Under the pieces are notes generated by a model. That model worked only from the letters and a program-made list of their open reading frames with translations, was not told where the DNA came from and searched no databases. The position numbers and the translations under genes are program-made. Below, piece after piece: positions 50,595 to 59,249 of a DNA stretch of 64,000 nucleotides. Origin of the DNA: Acidimicrobiales bacterium (GTDB taxonomy: Bacteria; Actinomycetota; Acidimicrobiia; Acidimicrobiales; Aldehydirespiratoraceae); NCBI GenBank assembly GCA_041394245.1, contig JAWKIR010000002.1:682001-746000 (forward strand). Direction: 5' to 3'. Position 1 is the stretch's first letter, and the number at the start of each line of letters is the position of its first letter.

Positions 50595-51121
50595 CAGACC
50601 GACTCCGGTTCGTGGAAGCGAATCGTCGGTTCGTCGGCGCTGAGCGGTGGATCGTCGGCCTGGAGCAGGTCGAATGCCTCGGCCGCGTCGTCGTCGGTGA
50701 ACGGCCGGGTCACGACGGCGAACTCGACGGCGATCCCGTCGGGGTCCTCGGTGTAGATCGACGAGATCCATCCGTGGTCGATCTCGACCACGGTGAGCCC
50801 CATGGCGAGCCAGTGATTCCGGCGTCGATCGAGGTCGTCGAGATCGTCAGCGGTGAAGGCCAGATGGTTGGTCAGCACGTCCAACCCCAGGTCACGGCAT
50901 ATGTCGGTAGCGAACTCACCGGCGTTCGGGTCATTCGAGAGATCCCAGAACGCCATCAGTTGATCGGTGTCGGAACCCGTCGAATAGAAGACGTGACGGA
51001 CGAAACCGCCCTGCTTCGGGATGACCTCGGTCTTCACCAGCTCGAACCCCATGGCCTCGGTGTAGAAGCGGTGGGTCGCTCGGATGTCCTTGACGGCGAT
51101 GGCGATGTGGCTCACACCCAT
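50594..51121 (-). CDS. VOC family protein (glyoxalase/dioxygenase fold)
   Basis: A 175-residue protein with two beta-alpha-beta-beta-beta modules: VSHIAIAVKDIRATHRFYTEAMGFE, TNHLAFTADDLDDLDRRR, then YTEDPDGIAVEFAVVTRPF with the Glu metal ligand. A metal-dependent lyase, isomerase or extradiol-type enzyme is plausible. It lies three bases after the PEP mutase/ICL-family gene and overlaps the CMD gene, so all are translated together. Confidence 0.85.
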   Translation of the reverse strand: MGVSHIAIAVKDIRATHRFYTEAMGFELVKTEVIPKQGGFVRHVFYSTGSDTDQLMAFWDLSNDPNAGEFATDICRDLGLDVLTNHLAFTADDLDDLDRRRNHWLAMGLTVVEIDHGWISSIYTEDPDGIAVEFAVVTRPFTDDDAAEAFDLLQADDPPLSADEPTIRFHEPESV

Positions 51122-51124
51122 ACG

Positions 51125-52057
51125 TCAGTCCTCCTCCTGTTGCTCGTAGCGCTCCAGCCGGTCGTCGTAGTCATTCCAACCCACGGCCCGACGCATCTCG
51201 TCGAACGCGAGACGGTCACCCTCGCTGCGACCACCACGGAGCAGGACCGCAGCGTTCTCCATCGCACGGCCGGCGTGGAGGAGGAGCGACACCGGATAGA
51301 GAGCGACCGAGTAGCCGATCTCGCCCAACTCGGTGGGGTCGAGCCAGGGCGTTCGACCGTCCTCCACGAGGTTGGCCACCTTGTGCCCGGGCACCTCCGC
51401 GCAATACCGCGACATCTGATCGATCGACTGCGGCGCCTCGAGAAAGGTCAGATCCGCACCGACCGCAGCAAAGGCCGTGGCCCGGTGCAGCGCCTCGTCG
51501 AAGCCGACCGCGCCGGCGGCATCGGTGCGGGCCATGACCAACACGTCGAGACCGTGCTCGTCGCGCATCTCGACCGCGGCACGCACACGGGCCACCGCCT
51601 CCGTTCTCTCGATCACCCGCTTCCCGGTGGTGTGTCCGCACTGCTTCGGCCATTCCTGGTCTTCGATCATCACGCAGGCCGCGCCGGCGCGGGCGAAGCC
51701 GAGCAGGGAGCGTTGCGCGTTGATGGCGTTTCCGTAGCCGGTGTCGGCGTCGGCGATGACCGGGACTGCGGTGGCCGCAGTCACCGTCGTGAGTTGATCG
51801 ACCATCTCCCCATAGCTCAGCAGTCCGACGTCGGGGAGCCCGAGGCGGGTGGCGGCCACCGAGAACCCTCCGCAGAACGCCGCCTCGTGCCCGGCGGCCT
51901 CGACCAGCCGGGCCGAGAGGGCGTCGAAGCAACCGGGGACGACGAGCACCTCGGGGCGATCGAGCAATGCTCGTAGGTCACCGGCGGCGCTTCGGGCGTG
52001 GGGAAAGAGATCGGCCATGGCGACCACAGCTTGGCCCATCGCGGCGGCGAGGGTCAT
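51125..52057 (-). CDS. Isocitrate lyase/PEP mutase family protein
   Basis: About 310 residues: VVPGCFDALSARLVEAAGHEAAF, PVIADADTGYGNAINAQRSLLGF (metal-binding DxDTGYG), CVMIEDQEWPKQCGHTTGKRVI (CGH in the catalytic loop), VMARTDA, then LEAPQSIDQM. This is the carboxyphosphonoenolpyruvate mutase/2-methylisocitrate lyase superfamily, which cleaves or forms C-C or C-P bonds of 2-oxo acids; oxaloacetate decarboxylase and methylisocitrate lyase are possible. The start at 52057 is provisional (52018 also possible). It is first of a four-gene operon, divergent from the ThDP enzyme by 59 bases. Confidence 0.85.
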   Translation of the reverse strand: MTLAAAMGQAVVAMADLFPHARSAAGDLRALLDRPEVLVVPGCFDALSARLVEAAGHEAAFCGGFSVAATRLGLPDVGLLSYGEMVDQLTTVTAATAVPVIADADTGYGNAINAQRSLLGFARAGAACVMIEDQEWPKQCGHTTGKRVIERTEAVARVRAAVEMRDEHGLDVLVMARTDAAGAVGFDEALHRATAFAAVGADLTFLEAPQSIDQMSRYCAEVPGHKVANLVEDGRTPWLDPTELGEIGYSVALYPVSLLLHAGRAMENAAVLLRGGRSEGDRLAFDEMRRAVGWNDYDDRLERYEQQEED

Positions 52058-52116
52058 CTCGCCGCGCCCACCGCCGGTGGTTGGCACTCGCGACGCCGGA
52101 CGACCAAGCTCACACC

Positions 52117-53685
52117 ATGACCGAGACACCCAATGGCGCCCAGGCCCTCATCCGCACGCTGGTCGATTCCGGCGTGGAGGTGTGCTTCACCAATCCCGGC
52201 ACCTCCGAGATGCACTTCGTGGCGGCGCTCGACGCGGTGCCCGAGATGCGCGGCATCCTCGGCCTGTTCGAGGGTGTCGTGACCGGTGCAGCCGACGGCT
52301 ACGCCCGGATCGCCGGCAAGCCCGCGGCGACGCTGCTCCATCTCGGCCCCGGGCTCGGCAACGGTCTCGCCAACCTGCACAACGCCCGCCGCGGGCACAC
52401 ACCGATCGTCAACATCGTCGGAGACCACGCGACCTTCCACAAGCAGTACGACGCCCCGCTGGAGAGCGACATCGACTCGATCGCCGCCGGCGTGCCGGGT
52501 TGGTTCCGCCGTTCGACGGCAGCCGACGAGGTGGCCGGCGACGCAGCCGCCGCGGTCGCCGCGTCGATGTCGGCCCCCGGTCGGGTCGCGACGCTCGTGC
52601 TTCCCGCCGACACCTGCTGGCTCCCGGCCCCCGAGGGTGCCGCCGAACCCGTCCCGCCCGTCGCCGCCGTCCCTGTGCCCTCCGATCGACTCGAGGAGAT
52701 CGCGTCGCTCCTGCGTTCCGATGCCTCGTGTGCCGTGCTGCTCGGCGGTCGCGCCCTGACCGAGGAGATGACCAGGTCGGCGGCTCGGGTGGCGGCGGCG
52801 GTCGGCGCCAAGCTGTTGTGCGAGACGTTCCCCGCCCGGCAGCGACGCGGGGCGGGCATCCCCGGCGTGGAACGGCTCATCTACCTGGCGGAGTTCGCCC
52901 AGATGCAACTGCAGGGGATCGAACACCTGATCCTCGTGGATGCCGTCGCGCCGGTCTCCTTCTTCGCCTATCCCGACAAGCCGTCCCTGATCGCGGCAGA
53001 CGGCTGCGAGATCCACACGCTGGTCGCCGGGTCCGACGATCCGCTGCAGGCGCTGACCGACCTCGCGGAGATCCTGGGCGCCGGCGATGTCGACGGCGTG
53101 GCCCCCCACATCCCCGAACGACCCTCGGGGCCACTCGACCTCAACTCGTTCGCCCAGGCCATCGCCGCGACGCTTCCGGCCGACGTCATCGTCGTCGACG
53201 AGTCGAACACCTCCGGTCTCGCACTGCAGCCGGCCACCGCCGGATGCGCCCCGCACGACTGGTTGTATCTGACCGGAGGATCGATCGGCATCGGGCTGCC
53301 GCTCGCGACGGGAGCCGCCGTCGCCGCGCCCGACCGGAAGGTCCTCGCGATCGATTCCGACGGTTCGGCGATGTACACCTTCCAGGCGCTGTGGACCATG
53401 GCGCACGAGGCGCTCGACGTCACCGTCGTCATCGCCGACAACGGCCGCTACGCCGTCCTCGACATGGAACTCGATCGGGTGGGCGCCGAGGCCGGTGGCC
53501 CCCGCGCCCGGGCGATGTTCGACCTCACCGGCCCCGACATCGACTTCGTGGCGCTCGCCGCCGGCCTGGGTGTCCCCGGCGTGCGCGTCGAAACCGCGGA
53601 GGACCTCGCCGCCGCGCTCGATCGGGCCTATGCCGAGCCGGGCCCGCACCTGGTCGCCGCCGTCATCCCGCCGATGGCGTTCTGA
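52117..53685 (+). CDS. Thiamine diphosphate enzyme (acetolactate synthase/benzoylformate decarboxylase-like)
   Basis: A 522-residue ThDP-dependent protein. The N-terminal TPP domain has GVEVCFTNPGTSEMHFVAAL and LFEGVVTGAADGYARIAGKPA, where Glu of LFEG contacts the cofactor. A middle TPP-less domain and a C-terminal domain with ThDP binding IDSDGSAMYTFQALWTMA and DVTVVIADNGRYAV follow. It ligates or cleaves 2-oxo acids. The pair with the divergent PEP mutase/ICL operon suggests one pathway handling 2-oxo acids. Seven bases before the rhamnosidase gene. Confidence 0.88.
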   Translation: MTETPNGAQALIRTLVDSGVEVCFTNPGTSEMHFVAALDAVPEMRGILGLFEGVVTGAADGYARIAGKPAATLLHLGPGLGNGLANLHNARRGHTPIVNIVGDHATFHKQYDAPLESDIDSIAAGVPGWFRRSTAADEVAGDAAAAVAASMSAPGRVATLVLPADTCWLPAPEGAAEPVPPVAAVPVPSDRLEEIASLLRSDASCAVLLGGRALTEEMTRSAARVAAAVGAKLLCETFPARQRRGAGIPGVERLIYLAEFAQMQLQGIEHLILVDAVAPVSFFAYPDKPSLIAADGCEIHTLVAGSDDPLQALTDLAEILGAGDVDGVAPHIPERPSGPLDLNSFAQAIAATLPADVIVVDESNTSGLALQPATAGCAPHDWLYLTGGSIGIGLPLATGAAVAAPDRKVLAIDSDGSAMYTFQALWTMAHEALDVTVVIADNGRYAVLDMELDRVGAEAGGPRARAMFDLTGPDIDFVALAAGLGVPGVRVETAEDLAAALDRAYAEPGPHLVAAVIPPMAF

Positions 53686-53692
53686 GGACGAC

Positions 53693-56077
53693 ATGCGTCT
53701 GGCCCACCCTGAACCGTTCACGCCCAAGTGGCGGGGCCGGTGGATCTGGTTCGAGCGTCCACGGATCGTCGCCGAGACCGCCACCCGGCCGGTCCTCGCC
53801 GATCCGTCCGGGAGCGTCGGACTGTTCCGCCGCGACGTCGACCTCGACCGCATTCCCCAGGCTGCGCCGTGTCGGCTGTGGGTCGACGGACGCTACGTGC
53901 TCCGGGTCAACGGTGCGGAGGCGGCGCGAGGCCCGGTGCGCAGCGACCCGCGACGGAGCCACTACGACGTCGTGGATCTCGCGCCGTTCCTCCGGCCCGG
54001 TCCCAACGTGTTCACATTGACCGTGCGCCACTTCGGCACCGCGACCTCCTGGTGGATGCCGGCGCCGCCGACCTACACGCTCGGCGCAGGGTCCGTCGCG
54101 TTCGAAGCGCTCATCGGTGACGAATGGGTGGTGAGTGACCGCTCGTGGCGAAGCGCGCGGGGAGAGGCGTGGTCGAATGTGCCGGTGCCGGGCGATGTGG
54201 CCTGCCTGCCGCTCGAATCGTTCGATGCCCGCAGTCACCCGCACGGCTGGGAAACCCCGGCGTTCGACACAGCGGGCTGGGGCCGCGCCATCGAGATCAC
54301 GCCGATGCACACGGGTGCGAACAGCGAGCCCCGACCGTCGAGCGATCCCTTCGGCATGTTGCGCCCGCCGGTGCGCACGGCGTTCCCCGGCGGGGAGAAG
54401 CACTCGGCAGTCCATCGGGTGATCGGCTCACGCGTCGGCGCAGCGCCGACGGACGATCCCGTCGCCCAGGTCATCGCCGACGAGACCAGTGCCATCGGGC
54501 CGGGGGTCGATCTCCATTCCTTCGATCTCGGTTGCATCGCCGCGGGCAATGTCGAGCTCCGAGTGACCGGCGCGACACCCGGAACGATCATCGACCTCGC
54601 CGCATCCGAACACCTCGACGCCGACGGACACCTGGCGCCGCTCGGCCAGCACGCCGGTTTGCGCTATGTGTGCAGCGGCGCTGATGTCGAGCACTTCGAC
54701 GGGCTGGACATCATCGGGACGCAACACTTCCATGCCTCGATCCGGGTTCCCGGAGGCGGACCGGCGCCCGATGTCGCACTCTGGCTGCACGACCGCCTCC
54801 GCCCTCGTCCCCTCGGAGCATCGTTCGAGTGCTCCGATCCCGACCTGCAGAAGATCTTCGAGATCGGCCTGCGAACCGTCGACCTCTGCGCGCTCGACGC
54901 CTATGTCGACTGCCCGACCCGTGAGCAGCGGGCCTGGACCGGCGACTCGGTGGTCCACCAGTCCGTCGACCTCGTGACGAACCCCGACTGGTCGATGGCC
55001 CGATGGCACCCCGAACTCGCCGCAGCTGCCCGCACCGACGGAATGCTGGCCATGGCCGCAGCGTCCGACTTCGCCCAGGACGACCGCTTCTTCGTGCCGG
55101 ACTGGTCGCTCCACTGGATCCGGTCCGTCCACAATCTGTACCGCTACACCGGCGACCGGGAACTGGTGGCGGAACTGCTGCCGGTGGCAGAACGCACCCT
55201 GCGCTGGTTCGAGTCGTACCTGGCCGACGACGGCCTGCTCGAATGGGTCGACGGATGGCTGCTGCTCGACTGGGCCAGCGTCTACTCCCACGGCAAGTCG
55301 TCGATCCTCAACGCCCTCTGGGCCCGTGCGCTCGAGGACTTCGCCGAGATGTCCGACTGGCTCGGGAACCACGGCAACGCCGACCGGGCCCGCGCGCATC
55401 TCGACGTCGTGCGCGGTGCCTTCGACGTGTTCTGGGACGAGCGGCGGGGGGTCTACGTGGATCACGTGCTCGACGGAGCACCGCAGCCGGCGGCCTCCCA
55501 ACCGGCGAACGCAGCGGCGTTGGCGGCCGGGCTCGTGCCGCCCGAACGTGTCGATCGGATCGTGGATGCCATCACCGACCGTTCACGGCTGCTCCAGCAC
55601 GCGTGGTTCATGGACACGGTCACGGTCGAGGGACAGTCGTCGGGAGCGCTCTACATGGCGATCGGCTACCCGCCGCCGGACTGGGACACCGAGACCCGCA
55701 TGGTCGAGTCGGAACCGTTCTTCCGCTATGTCGTGCACGACGCCCTGGCCCGCGCCGGCCGAGCCGACCTCGTCGCCGACATGTGCCGGGACTGGCAGCG
55801 CTTCGTCGAGCGAGGCGAGACGTCCTGGCCCGAGAACTGGGCCGGCGGCACCCGCTGCCACGGCTGGTCGTCGACCCCGACGCGCGACCTCATCGTCCAC
55901 ACGCTCGGCATCTCTCCCGCAGAGCCGGGCTATGGCGCGGTTCGTGTCGACCCTCGGCTCGGGGGACTCGACTGGGCGACGGCAACGGTCCCGACGCCGC
56001 ACGGCTTCGTCACCGTGTCGGCGTGGGCCGACGGGCGTGTCGAGGTCGACAGTCCGGTGCCCGTCGTTCGGCCCTAG
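53693..56077 (+). CDS. Alpha-L-rhamnosidase-like glycoside hydrolase (GH78 type)
   Basis: A 794-residue protein from ATG 53693. N-terminal beta-sandwich domains (WIWFERPRIVAETATRPV, then a carbohydrate-binding-like region) lead to a catalytic alpha/alpha barrel. The GH78 hallmark DCPTREQRAWTGDS holds the general-acid Glu. VVHQSVDLVTNPDW and the later HGWSSTPTRDLIVHTLGI follow. The C-terminal beta domain closes the protein. No signal peptide is seen, so it acts in the cytosol on imported glycosides. It is coupled to the ThDP enzyme gene, and its end overlaps the VOC gene at 56074 on the other strand. Confidence 0.85.
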   Translation: MRLAHPEPFTPKWRGRWIWFERPRIVAETATRPVLADPSGSVGLFRRDVDLDRIPQAAPCRLWVDGRYVLRVNGAEAARGPVRSDPRRSHYDVVDLAPFLRPGPNVFTLTVRHFGTATSWWMPAPPTYTLGAGSVAFEALIGDEWVVSDRSWRSARGEAWSNVPVPGDVACLPLESFDARSHPHGWETPAFDTAGWGRAIEITPMHTGANSEPRPSSDPFGMLRPPVRTAFPGGEKHSAVHRVIGSRVGAAPTDDPVAQVIADETSAIGPGVDLHSFDLGCIAAGNVELRVTGATPGTIIDLAASEHLDADGHLAPLGQHAGLRYVCSGADVEHFDGLDIIGTQHFHASIRVPGGGPAPDVALWLHDRLRPRPLGASFECSDPDLQKIFEIGLRTVDLCALDAYVDCPTREQRAWTGDSVVHQSVDLVTNPDWSMARWHPELAAAARTDGMLAMAAASDFAQDDRFFVPDWSLHWIRSVHNLYRYTGDRELVAELLPVAERTLRWFESYLADDGLLEWVDGWLLLDWASVYSHGKSSILNALWARALEDFAEMSDWLGNHGNADRARAHLDVVRGAFDVFWDERRGVYVDHVLDGAPQPAASQPANAAALAAGLVPPERVDRIVDAITDRSRLLQHAWFMDTVTVEGQSSGALYMAIGYPPPDWDTETRMVESEPFFRYVVHDALARAGRADLVADMCRDWQRFVERGETSWPENWAGGTRCHGWSSTPTRDLIVHTLGISPAEPGYGAVRVDPRLGGLDWATATVPTPHGFVTVSAWADGRVEVDSPVPVVRP

Positions 56078-56493
56078 CGGGCGAACACCTGGCCATCGTC
56101 GGCGAACGCCTTGAACTCGAGCGCGTTGCCGCTCGGGTCGAGGAAGAACATCGTCGACTGCTCGCCCACCTCGCCTTCGAAACGCACGTGGGGCTCGATG
56201 ACGAACTCGATGCCGGCAGCCGTCAGCCGATCGGCCAACCCTCGCCATTCGTCGGGGGAGAGCAGCACCCCGAAGTGGGGGACCGGTACGGCATCGCCGT
56301 CGACCGGATTCGTCCCGGCCACGCCCACATGACCCTCGACACGGTGGATCACCAGTTGGTGCCCGTACATGTCGAAGTCGACCCAGTGTTCGGCCGAACG
56401 TCCCTCCGAGAAGCCCAGAACCGCACCGTAGAACTCGCGCGCGGGGCCGATTTCGGCGACCGGAACGGCGAGATGGAATCGTGAGTCGGGCAC
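56074..56493 (-). CDS. VOC family glyoxalase-like protein
   Basis: A 139-residue protein from GTG 56493: RFHLAVPVAEIGPAREFYGAVLGF, HWVDFDMYGHQLVIHRV (His ligand), VPHFGVLLSPDEWRGLADRL, MFFLDPSGNALEFKAF (Glu ligand). This is a single-domain dimeric VOC fold of the glyoxalase/bleomycin-resistance type. It is convergent with the rhamnosidase gene by a four-base overlap (56074-56077) and stands alone on its strand. A lyase or detoxification role is open. Confidence 0.83.
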   Translation of the reverse strand: MPDSRFHLAVPVAEIGPAREFYGAVLGFSEGRSAEHWVDFDMYGHQLVIHRVEGHVGVAGTNPVDGDAVPVPHFGVLLSPDEWRGLADRLTAAGIEFVIEPHVRFEGEVGEQSTMFFLDPSGNALEFKAFADDGQVFAR

Positions 56494-56565
56494 CGGCGTT
56501 CACCTCACCGTGGATCGGATCGTCGAGAGAGTCTCGCAGCTCGGCGTCGCTAGGATGCGGCACTC

Positions 56566-57399
56566 ATGACCGCCATCGCGATCGCCGCTGTGCTGCTCGG
56601 CACCTCTCTCGCCGCGGGACTCGCGCCACGGACATTCGCCCATCGCCTTTCCACCGGGCAGCTCGGAGATCTGACCGGCGCGGCGTCCGGGCTGCTCCTT
56701 GCCTCCGCGCTCCTCGTCGTCATCCCGGAGGGGTTCCACACGGCGGCTGAGGCCGCCCACGAGTCCGGCTCCGACGAAGCCTTCGCCTACAGCCCCGTCG
56801 TACTCGGCGCGGCGATCCTCGCCGGATTCGTGCTGATGCTCCTGCTGGAGGGCTTCGGCGTCGGCCATGCGGTCCACGAAGAGCATCACGACCACGCCGA
56901 AGGTCACGGACACGACCATGTCCATCACCCGACCTCGTCGACGGTGCTCGCCTTGGGCCTCTCGGTGCACGCGTTGGCCGACGGCCTGGCCATCGGTGCC
57001 GCCGCGGCCGCCGGCGACGCCGCATTCTCGCTGCTCGTCGCGGCCGGGGTGATCGTGCACCGCATCCCAGCAGCCCTGAGCCTCGGACTGTTCTCGCTGC
57101 ACCAGAGCAATCGGCGATTCGGCGGGACCGACGGGGTGATCCTCTTCGCGATCGCGACACCGCTCGCGATCCTCGTCTCCTTCGCCGCACTCGACGGCGC
57201 CGACGAATCGCTGGTCGCCCTCGCGCTGCTGTTCAGCGCCGGCACGTTCCTCTATGTCGCGACGGTCGACACCCTCCCGCAGGTCCACAACCCCGAAACG
57301 GGCCGCCGGGCCGTGCGCAACATCGTCGTGACCGCAGGGCTGTTCACCCTCGCGCTGCTCGTCATCGAGAGTCAGGGCCTGCTCGACCACGGCCACTGA
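56566..57399 (+). CDS. ZIP family metal transporter
   Basis: A 277-residue protein with about eight spans. The ZIP signatures are LGLSVHALADGLAIGAA and VIVHRIPAALSLGLF, each with metal-coordinating His. A His-rich cytosolic loop (EEHHDHAEGHGHDHVHH) lies at about residues 104-122. It is predicted to move zinc or another divalent metal into the cytosol. It stands between two catabolic genes and has no obvious operon partner. Confidence 0.9.
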   Translation: MTAIAIAAVLLGTSLAAGLAPRTFAHRLSTGQLGDLTGAASGLLLASALLVVIPEGFHTAAEAAHESGSDEAFAYSPVVLGAAILAGFVLMLLLEGFGVGHAVHEEHHDHAEGHGHDHVHHPTSSTVLALGLSVHALADGLAIGAAAAAGDAAFSLLVAAGVIVHRIPAALSLGLFSLHQSNRRFGGTDGVILFAIATPLAILVSFAALDGADESLVALALLFSAGTFLYVATVDTLPQVHNPETGRRAVRNIVVTAGLFTLALLVIESQGLLDHGH

Positions 57400-57458
57400 A
57401 CCGGCGGCATCAGGCGCGCCGGTTTGAGTCTCGTGCCGTGCGGTGTGACGCTGTGCGG

Positions 57459-59249
57459 GTGAACCCCTCACGCGAGATCGACCGGGACGCCGTCCACGCC
57501 CGGTACCGGGCCGAACGCGACAAGCGCCTCCGCCCCGACGGCAACGACCAGTACCTCGAGGTCACCGGCGTCTTCGCCCACTATGTCGACGACCCCTACA
57601 CCGAGCGGGTACCTCGGGAACCGCTGACCGACGAGGTCGAGTTCGCCTTCGTCGGCGGTGGGTTCGCCGGGCTGGTCACCGGCGCGGCGCTGGTGAAGGC
57701 GGGCCGCACCGACGTGCGGATCATCGAGAAGGGCGGCGACTTCGGCGGCACCTGGTACTGGAACCGCTACCCCGGCGCCCAGTGCGACACGGCCGCGTTC
57801 GTCTATCTGCCGCTGCTCGAAGAGACCGGCCACATGCCGTCGGAGAAGTACACCCACGCGCCCGAGATCTTCGAACACTGCCGCCGGATCGGGCGTCACT
57901 TCGGCCTCTACGACAACGCGGTCTTCTCCACGGAGGTCACCGACGTCCGGTGGGACGAAGCGTCCGAGCGTTGGATCATCCGCACCGACCGCGGCGACGA
58001 GATGCGGGCCAAGTACGTCGCGATGGGCACCGGGCCCCTGCATCGCCCGAAGCTGCCCGGCATTCCCGGGATCGAGACGTTCGAGGGGCACAGCTTCCAC
58101 ACGACCAGGTGGGACTACGACTACACGGGCGGTGATCCGGCCGGGGCACCGCTCACCGGGCTGCGCGACAAGCGTGTGGCGATCATCGGCACCGGCGCCA
58201 CAGCCGTGCAGTGCGTGCCCCACCTGGCCCGCGACAGTGGCGAGTTGTTCGTCTTCCAGCGGACTCCTTCGTCGATCGACGAGCGCAACAACGTTCCGGT
58301 CGATCCCGAGTGGTTCGCGACCCTCGAACCGGGGTGGCAGCGCGAGTGGATGATGAACTTCACCACGCTGCAAACCGGGGGATTCGCCGACGAAGACCTG
58401 GTCATGGACGGCTGGACCGACATCGCGCAACGCATCCGCGACCGCGTGCTCGCCGACGGGGGCGATTTCAGCCCGGCGGCGATGCTGAAGGCGTTCCACG
58501 ACTCCGACGACGACAAGATGGACGAGATCCGTGACCGGGTCGACGCGATCGTGAACGATCCGGAGACCGCCGAGGCGCTCAAGCCCTGGTATCGCCAGCT
58601 CTGCAAGCGTCCGTGCTTCCACGACGAGTACCTCGACGCGTACAACCGTCCCAACGCCCATCTGATCGACACCGACGGACGCGGCGTCGACGAGATCACC
58701 CCCCGCGGCGTCGTCGTGGGTGACACCGAGTACGAGGTGGACTGCATCATCTACGCGAGCGGGTTCGAGGTCGGGACCGAATGGACGCGACGAAGCGGCT
58801 TCGATGTCACCGGACGCGACGGCCTCACGTTGTCAGCCCACTGGCACGACGGCATGCGGAGTCTGCACGGTCTCCAGATGCACGGGTTTCCGAATGCCTT
58901 CATGGTCAGCCCCGCCCAAGGGGCGAACCTGATCTCCAACGTCCCGCACAACCTGGTCGAAGCCGCGGCGACCATTGCGGAGATCGTCCGTCATGCCGAA
59001 GCGGTCGGCGCCACACAGGTCGAAGCGACGGCCGAAGCGGAGCAGGGATGGATCGATCTGCTCCTCGGTGGGATGCGTCGCTTCGGCGGCGCCGCCGATT
59101 GCACGCCCGGCTACTACAACAACGAAGGCAAGCCCGAGGAACGGGCGGTGCTGGGCTCACTGGCGTATCCCGCGGGTCCGGTCGCCTACTTCGAGTACAT
59201 CGAGCAATGGCGGTCGTCGGGCGATTTCGAAGGCGTGGAGTTCAGATGA
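57459..59249 (+). CDS. Baeyer-Villiger monooxygenase (cyclohexanone monooxygenase-like)
   Basis: About 596 residues from GTG 57459 (57438 is also possible). FAD binding: FAFVGGGFAGLVTGAALV. The second Rossmann motif is VAIIGTGATAVQCVPHL. The BVMO fingerprint FxGxxxHxxxW is present as FEGHSFHTTRWDY. It inserts oxygen next to a ketone using NADPH and O2, giving an ester or lactone. The stop overlaps the start of the EthA-like gene by four bases, so both are coupled. Confidence 0.9.
   Translation: MNPSREIDRDAVHARYRAERDKRLRPDGNDQYLEVTGVFAHYVDDPYTERVPREPLTDEVEFAFVGGGFAGLVTGAALVKAGRTDVRIIEKGGDFGGTWYWNRYPGAQCDTAAFVYLPLLEETGHMPSEKYTHAPEIFEHCRRIGRHFGLYDNAVFSTEVTDVRWDEASERWIIRTDRGDEMRAKYVAMGTGPLHRPKLPGIPGIETFEGHSFHTTRWDYDYTGGDPAGAPLTGLRDKRVAIIGTGATAVQCVPHLARDSGELFVFQRTPSSIDERNNVPVDPEWFATLEPGWQREWMMNFTTLQTGGFADEDLVMDGWTDIAQRIRDRVLADGGDFSPAAMLKAFHDSDDDKMDEIRDRVDAIVNDPETAEALKPWYRQLCKRPCFHDEYLDAYNRPNAHLIDTDGRGVDEITPRGVVVGDTEYEVDCIIYASGFEVGTEWTRRSGFDVTGRDGLTLSAHWHDGMRSLHGLQMHGFPNAFMVSPAQGANLISNVPHNLVEAAATIAEIVRHAEAVGATQVEATAEAEQGWIDLLLGGMRRFGGAADCTPGYYNNEGKPEERAVLGSLAYPAGPVAYFEYIEQWRSSGDFEGVEFR

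Noticed and set aside
52054..53853. A 599-codon minus-strand open frame opposite the ThDP enzyme
   Set aside because: No motif, and typical shadow composition (Gly, Arg, His); the plus-strand ThDP enzyme is unambiguous.
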